DNA from: Tanypteryx hageni
Lineage: Eukaryota; Arthropoda; Insecta; Odonata; Petaluridae
Length of the DNA stretch: 64,000 nt
Direction of reading: 5' to 3'
NCBI GenBank assembly: GCA_028673005.1
Contig: CM054118.1
Span: 91,674,858 to 91,738,857 of the forward strand
In this document: positions 58,826-64,000 of the stretch, piece after piece
Layout: every line of letters begins with the position of its first letter
Position numbering within the stretch: the first letter of the stretch is position 1
Made by a program: the position numbers and the translations under genes
The notes under the pieces: model-generated
Database searches by the model: none
Seen by the model: only the letters and a program-made list of their open reading frames with translations
Told to the model about the DNA's origin: nothing

Positions 58826-59344
58826 ACTAGCTAATTACCCGGGCTTTGCTCTGGGTTTACAATTTTGAATTTTTATGCTCATTTCGCTCACTAATATCTT
58901 AATTCAAACTCAAGGTACTCTCGAGATAGCTGACCAATATTTCCCCTTAATTGGCATGAACAAATGAAATATAGATACTCATTTGATATTTTGCTAAGAA
59001 TTCTCTAAATAAATTGTGTAATTTTACAAAAAATAACTCGGACCTCTAGTCAAGGTATGATTTGTATAGCACCCCTCTCACCTCCCCTAAAATAAAAATT
59101 CTAGCACAGGGGTGTACATCCTCGAGGTCTCGTTAGTAGGTGAACCAAGTTTTAAGTCTCTAAGTTTCTTGGTTTTTGATAAGTGCTGTAAGGTATGATT
59201 TATATGGCATCCCCCTCCACTTCCCCCTCCCCAAAAAATAAAAATTTTGGCCCTGAGGTGCACATCCTCATGGTCCCATTAGTAAGTGTAGCAAGTTTTA
59301 AGTTTCTTGGTTTTCGAGACATGCTGTCCACACACACACACTTT
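58826..59344. repeat. Non-LTR/SINE-like repeat copy with internal tandem duplication
   Basis: Start CTAGCTAATTACCCGGGCTTTG and end CTTTTATTAATA are typical of a widespread arthropod RTE-like repeat. A segment of about 140 bp is tandemly duplicated: 59054-59187 (AAGGTATGATTTGTATAGCA...) and 59190-59328 (AAGGTATGATTTATATGGCA...), sharing GTGxACATCCTC and AAGTTTCTTGGTTTT. Confidence 0.65.
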
Positions 59345-59346
59345 TA

Positions 59347-60320
59347 TTAATACTAGTAACCCATGACACAGCTACGCTTGTGTATGTTTTTAAAAAATAT
59401 ATAAGTATATTATTATGTTTTTAACATATAATTGGTTGTTCACATTGTTAAGTACATTGTTATTTTAATTTATTGAAAATATTTTATAAATCCAAGCATC
59501 ATGATTAACAACATTTTTGGTTAAGTTATTGGATTATCAGGTAAAACAAACCTGATATTTACAGGGTTATTGACTTTAGAGGCAGTCACATAAAATTGCC
59601 ATGTGTAAACACAGGTTCCTTCAGGTAGGCCTGCGCTTAATATAGGGAATATCTCCACTTAATATATAGTGCTCGTTTTCCATATAATCCAGTTAAATAT
59701 AAGTACCTAATTTCGCTAATTCTGCAAAAATGCTGTAGTTGTTAACAACAAAAACGTTTCACGTCTAACAATGTAACATTTTCAAGTTAAAACTACATTT
59801 GTGAACCAATTCGACCCATACAGGAAAATCGACGATAAGAATAAGAAACTACGTACACTAATTTGTCTTTAAAACGGTCCAGGTCTGAAGATCGAAAGTC
59901 AATTTTTCTAATGTTAATTTGCAAAAAAAGAAGCCTGCATGTCGACTAATAGATTTTTGTGTGTTATATTATGGGAAATAGAAATTATCTCTGGGAGTCA
60001 AAACCGGATCTTTTTTCAATCAGGATGCACATTAAACTCCAAGTTCACATAGCTTCAATTTAATTTGGTAAGAATTATTGATTTTTGATCGTAAATTATT
60101 GAGAAAAATCGATTCAATATTGTTTGTAACCCAGGTTGGGATAAGCAAAAGAAATAGTTTTTATCCTATTTTAGATAAAGTTTACATTGTATTGCCTCGA
60201 AAATATATTTAAACTTGTAGAAATCAAAAAGATTTATAAAGATTCATTGCATAGTATTTGAGATATTTCCATTTGAAAATGTACGTTACACAAAAGAAAT
60301 AAACAAATTATTATATAGAT
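59347..60320. repeat. Second adjacent non-LTR-like repeat copy
   Basis: It starts with TAGTAACCCATGACACAGCT directly after the end of the preceding copy, and ends near TTATTATATAGATAGG (about 60309-60324), the kind of AT-rich tail such repeats have. It shares the CTAG..ACCC start with the preceding copy. No coding sequence is readable. Confidence 0.5.
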
Positions 60321-60324
60321 AGGT

Positions 60325-60836
60325 AAGAACTCCTTGACTTCAGAAAGTTTGACTATAGATGGTTTTTTTGTATCTCATTCAGCAATCATAATCTCAACCA
60401 TTGACTCAAACTCCCCAACATAAGCTAAACTAAGGTTTCTGATTAGGAGGTGATTATGCCAATGGAGACACTAATCCAACCCTATAAAAAAGGAAAGATT
60501 TATTATTTAGATTGTTTCTAATATGTGAAGAGAGCAAACAAAATATTTTTTCGTTAGATTTCCGAGTCTTCATATAATTTTTCAGAAATTTTACATAAAT
60601 CTGTAAAAGAGCATTGTGATGACCCTCTAAATACTAAATTTCATAAGTGAGAGGAATCGTAAGGGCACTGCCATATATGAATATGTCTATAGAAGGTAAT
60701 TGGTAATTATACTGGCATGGGATTGTTTCTTTGCATTAAGCATCATCTGAAAGGACACTGAAACCTTTGAAAAAGTATGTGGGTGTTCAACTAACAACCT
60801 GACTCCCTACCAGAAGAGCTAAGGACAGGATGCCAC
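60325..60836. other. AT-rich sequence preceding the minisatellite
   Basis: No gene or bordered repeat is recognised. Confidence 0.4.
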
Positions 60837-60837
60837 T

Positions 60838-61218
60838 CAGCCTCCCTCTAGTTCTACATATTCTCCCCAGCCTCCCTCTAGTTTTACATATGTCCCCCAG
60901 CCTCCCTCTAGTTCCACATATTCTCCCCACCCTCCATCTAGTTCTACATATGTGCCCCAGCCTCAATCTAGTTTTACATATGTCCCCCAGCCTCCCTCTA
61001 GTTCTACATATGCCTCCCAGCCTCCCTCTTGTTCTACATATGCCTTCCAGCCTCCCTCTTGTTCTACATATGCCTTCCAGCCTCCCTCTTGTTCTACATA
61101 TGCCTCCCAGCCTTCCTGTTGTTCTACATATGCCTCCCAGCTTCCCTCTTGTTTTACATATGCCTCCCAGCCTCCCTCTTGTTCTACATATGCCTCCCAG
61201 CTTCCCTCTTGTTCTACA
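60838..61218. repeat. 30-bp minisatellite, left part (about 12-13 units)
   Basis: Units of CCTCCCTCTAGTTCTACATA plus TGCCTCCCAG-like remainder repeat every 30 bp with a few changes. Because 30 is a multiple of three, long frames such as the 135-codon one at 60830-61237 are open but not genes. The array resumes at 62525, after a mariner insertion. Confidence 0.95.
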
Positions 61219-61220
61219 TA

Positions 61221-62524
61221 CGAGGTGTGATCAATAAATAACGGGAATTTTAATTTTTATCAAAAAGTTTTTATTTATTCATCAATATTTATATTGTCCC
61301 CTTCAAAGTAATCCCCATCAGATTTAATGCACTTATGCCAACGTTTTTTCCAATCCTCATAATGTTTGTGGAACGCACTTTTTGGTATAGCTTTTAGCTC
61401 ACTCGGCGATTTTGTCTTTATCTCCTCTATGGTCGCAAAACGTTGGCCTTTCAATGTCTTTTTCATCTTTAGAAACAAAAAAGTCACAGGGGGCCATATC
61501 TGGTGAGTACGGTGGCTGCGGCATCATGACGGTGTTGGTTTTTGCTAAAAATTCACGTATTAGAAGTGAAGTGTGAGCCAGTGCGTTATCGTGGTGCAAA
61601 ATCCACAAGTTGTTTTTCCAAAGTTCTGGTCGTTTTTTTTTAATTGACTTACGCAAATTACGTAAAACTCCTTATTGACTGTGCAGCCTGGCGGTAAGAA
61701 TTCGTAGTGAACAATGCCATAGTAATCGAAGAAAATGGTAAGAACCTTGACATTTGAACGAACCTGGCATGCTTTTTTGGGTCTTGGCTCTTCAGGAATC
61801 TTCCTTTGGGATGATTGAGCCTTTGTTTCAATGTCGTAGCCATACACCCATGTTTCGTCACTTGTTATGACGCGTTTCAATAATTCTGGGTCGTCTGCAA
61901 CTTGAGCTAACATTTCTTCAGCGATGTTTTTGCGGTTCTGCTTTTGTTGAAAATTCAGCAACTTTGGAACAAATTTGGCTGCCACTCGTTTCATGCCCAA
62001 AACTTGAGTAAAAATTGCTTTACATGAGCCATATGAGATATCAACTTCCTCAGCAACCTCCCTTATAGTAATTCTTCGATTACTAAGCACAATGTCTTTA
62101 ATTTTTTTCACATTTTCATCAGTTGTTGATGTGCTAAGACGACCAGCTCTCTTCTCATCTTCAACCTCTTCACGGCCTTCTTGGAAACGTTTGTACCATT
62201 CATAAACCCTTGTTTGCGACATAGCGTCCTCGCCGAAAGCCTTCTCCAACATTTGAACCACTTCACTGCACTTTATTCCATTTTTAACGCAAAATTTAAT
62301 GCATATTCTTTGTTCTGTCATTTTAACAATTAAAAAATCACCGAACACACTAAAATGGGTCTTACTTAATTGCTTGTCAGAAACAAACTACACGTCCAAT
62401 TTGGCTGAAAATTTAGATATACATTATAGACAGTGCTGCCATCGCTAGGAAAAAAGACGAACTCAATTGAAAAGAAATTGAGCGCGAAATTTAAAAATTC
62501 CCGTTACTTTTTGATCACACCTCG
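61221..62524 (-). mobile_element. mariner transposon inserted in the minisatellite
   Basis: Ends CGAGGTGTGATCAATAAATA and TTTTTGATCACACCTCG are inverted copies; the target TA is at 61219-61220 and 62525-62526. The length of 1304 bp is that of a full mariner. The transposase lies on the complement strand. Confidence 0.95.
61275..62348 (-). pseudogene. mariner transposase, nearly intact, with two compensating frameshifts
   Basis: The complement reads in frame from about 62348 to near 61660, shifts, then returns to the original frame near 61470. It contains an N-terminal HTH (CIKFCVKNGIKCSEVVQML; RVYEWYKRFQEGREEVED), a second HTH (ITIREVAEEVDISYGSCKAI), VITSDETWVYGYD (first Asp), LWILHHDNALAHTSLLIREF (second Asp) and YSPDMAPCDFF (third Asp), and ends KSDGDYFEGDNINIDE. 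The DD34D mariner catalytic set is present. The two shifts are the only obvious damage. The mariner-type initiator is probably the Met at MTEQRICIKF, near 62321. Confidence 0.95.
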
Positions 62525-62779
62525 TATGCCTCCCAGCTTCCGTCTTGTTCTATATATGCCTCCCAGCCTCCCTGTTGTTCTACATATGCCTCCCAGCTTC
62601 CCTCTTGTTTTACATATGCCTCCCAGCCTCCCTCTTGTTTTACATATGCCTCCCATCCTACCTCTAGATATGCATATGCCCCCCAGCCTCCTTATAGTTC
62701 TACATATGCTCCCCAGCCCCGCTCTAGTTTTACAAATGCTCCCCAGCCTCCCTCTGGTTATACGTATGCCTCCCACGGA
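62525..62779. repeat. 30-bp minisatellite, right part (about 8 units)
   Basis: The same 30-bp unit as 60838-61218 continues directly after the mariner's TA. Units toward 62700-62780 are more diverged (CCCCAGCCTCCTTATAGTTC). Before the mariner inserted, the array was about 630 bp, some 21 units. Confidence 0.9.
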
Positions 62780-64000
62780 TGATTTTTCAAAATTTCCATT
62801 TTTGAAGCACGATATATGTTCTTTGAACCTGGTAACTATTTTTCTTTTGGTCTGACCAATGTAAATCTTGTCACACTTATCGCAGTTGACGTGATAAATA
62901 CCAGATTTTTCATGAAGTGGGATGGGATCTTTAGGGTTTCCAAGCAATTGACGGATATGATTTTTGGACTACAATGCAATATTTAAACCAGAATCTTTGA
63001 ACATCTTTTCAGGCCACCTGTGTTTTGTGGAAAGAAAGGTAGCGTTATGTATTTTTCTTTTTTATGAAGTTGCTAAGTTTTGTAAGCTTGTTGAATTTTG
63101 AATGTTTAATTTGTCTGTTTTTTAACTAAATTATCTATCAGTTTAATGGAAAAACCATTTCTTAAAGCTGTTTTTATAATGAAAACTAATTCTTTCAGGA
63201 ATTCCGATTTGTTTAGGGGTATACGAAGCAATCTGTACATGAGGGAATTGTATGCTACTATTTTTTGGGTAAATCAGTGTTGTGATTCAACCGGTATGAA
63301 TCTATTTGTGAGTGTAGGTTTCTGGAATATATTTTACTTTAAATATTTTAAATTTAATGTATTCAGCAGAAACTTTGGATGAAAGACCAATATTAAGCAG
63401 CCAGTTTTTGAGAAAACTAAGCGTAGTATTTATTGGGATGCTAGGAAAGAGAGATGTAATTTCAAAAGAAACTAATGCTAAAGAATAATTAAGATTAATT
63501 TTTTGGTTTTTTCAATGAAATTTCGGTATTTTTCACACAAGAATCACTCGAGAAGGGGGGTAGGTAAAAACATCTTTACTCCTTTTATTGTCATCTGATT
63601 TCTGAAATTCTTTATCATAATGCTTTCAAGAAAGATGCATCACATAACAGGAAAATTTTCGTTAAATATATGGTGTTAAACATCTGTTACAAAATTTCTG
63701 ATCTTGCTTTATTTTGTTCAGTATTACTTATTATTTACATTGAAATCTCATCACAACGTACTTCACAGTAATATATTTTTCAGATTGACGTACCTTTTTT
63801 TCAATCCCCGTCGAATGTGCCATATATGCAATGAAAAAATATTTCACTTTAACCCACTTCAATCTAAATTAATTTTCAGTATTATGTACAAATTAATGAA
63901 GTCTCAAAAGACTATGTCTTTATTACAATGTATTTTTTCTTCTGAAAATGACTTGAAGAGAGGTGTTCCACTCATAACATCAAATTATCAAAAACGGTGA
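62780..64000 (-). mobile_element. Second Penelope-like element relic, complement strand, cut by window end
   Basis: On the complement, the GIY-YIG domain reads SGIYHVNCDKCDKIYIGQTK, RKIVTRFKEH (62800-62920). Upstream of it, the reverse transcriptase C-terminal part reads PTLTNRFIPVESQH, then FTQKIVAYNSLMYRLLRIPL, NKSEFLKELVFIIKTALRNG (63140-63320). Further on, broken LRLVFSKTG- and palm-like segments extend to about 63560. Frames are broken by stops, for example in place of the Trp after ESQH. It differs from the element at 53292-57839. Confidence 0.75.

Noticed and set aside
60830..61237. A 135-codon frame with PSLPLVLHMP repeats
   Set aside because: It is the translation of a 30-bp minisatellite, which stays open in several frames because the unit is a multiple of three.
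60838..62779. Regularly spaced 30-bp repeats as a CRISPR array
   Set aside because: The units are contiguous with no unique spacers, and the context is eukaryotic.

Overview
The window looks like a stretch of a mid-sized to large arthropod genome, probably an insect; I cannot name the species. It is AT-rich and has kilobase-scale introns with GT/AG borders. It is packed with eukaryotic transposons: Tc1/mariner, pogo/Tigger, hAT, piggyBac, Penelope-like, non-LTR and tRNA-derived SINEs. I saw no bacterial operon, CRISPR array or rRNA.

Two host genes can be built on the + strand, and in both every exon join keeps the reading frame. Gene 1 has coding exons at 9186-9406, 13353-13540, 15014-15206 and 18409-18604. 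It encodes a 265-residue secreted protein with a C-terminal Spaetzle-like (neurotrophin-type cystine knot) domain, a likely Toll-receptor ligand. Gene 2 has coding exons at 26378-26646, 37618-38523 and 52925-53167/53171. It encodes at least 472 residues of a low-complexity Gln/Ser/Thr-rich protein with an Arg-Gly/Arg-Ser patch. I do not recognise it; it may be a nuclear or regulatory protein.

Almost everything else is mobile DNA. Positions 1-9185, upstream of gene 1, hold an hAT MITE, a snapback repeat, a hairpin and one TA-target MITE nested in another. Gene 1 introns hold a mariner whose first catalytic segment is deleted, an hAT MITE, a tRNA-derived SINE, a TTAA (piggyBac-type) MITE and an hAT remnant. 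The intergenic stretch 18605-26283 holds a piggyBac remnant and a nest of hAT-type elements, one carrying an unclassified TE protein. Gene 2 intron 1 (about 11 kb) holds Tigger MITEs, a non-LTR reverse transcriptase fragment and a nested Tigger pair. Gene 2 intron 2 (about 14.4 kb) holds a SINE, hAT MITEs, piggyBac and Tigger relics, an hAT element with transposase pieces and a 2-kb pogo element with 25-bp matching inverted repeats.

Beyond the last recognised exon lies a 4.5-kb Penelope-like element with reverse transcriptase, GIY-YIG endonuclease, inverted terminal repeats and a 10-bp target duplication. After it come more MITEs, two adjacent non-LTR-like repeats, a 30-bp minisatellite split by a nearly intact mariner, and a second, opposite-strand Penelope-like relic running to the window end.

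No new defence or biosynthetic system is visible. The points most worth checking are the atypical cysteine pattern of the Spaetzle-like ligand, the Penelope terminal structure, the mariner-in-minisatellite insertion, the unclassified TE protein in an hAT-type frame, and two strong snapback hairpins.
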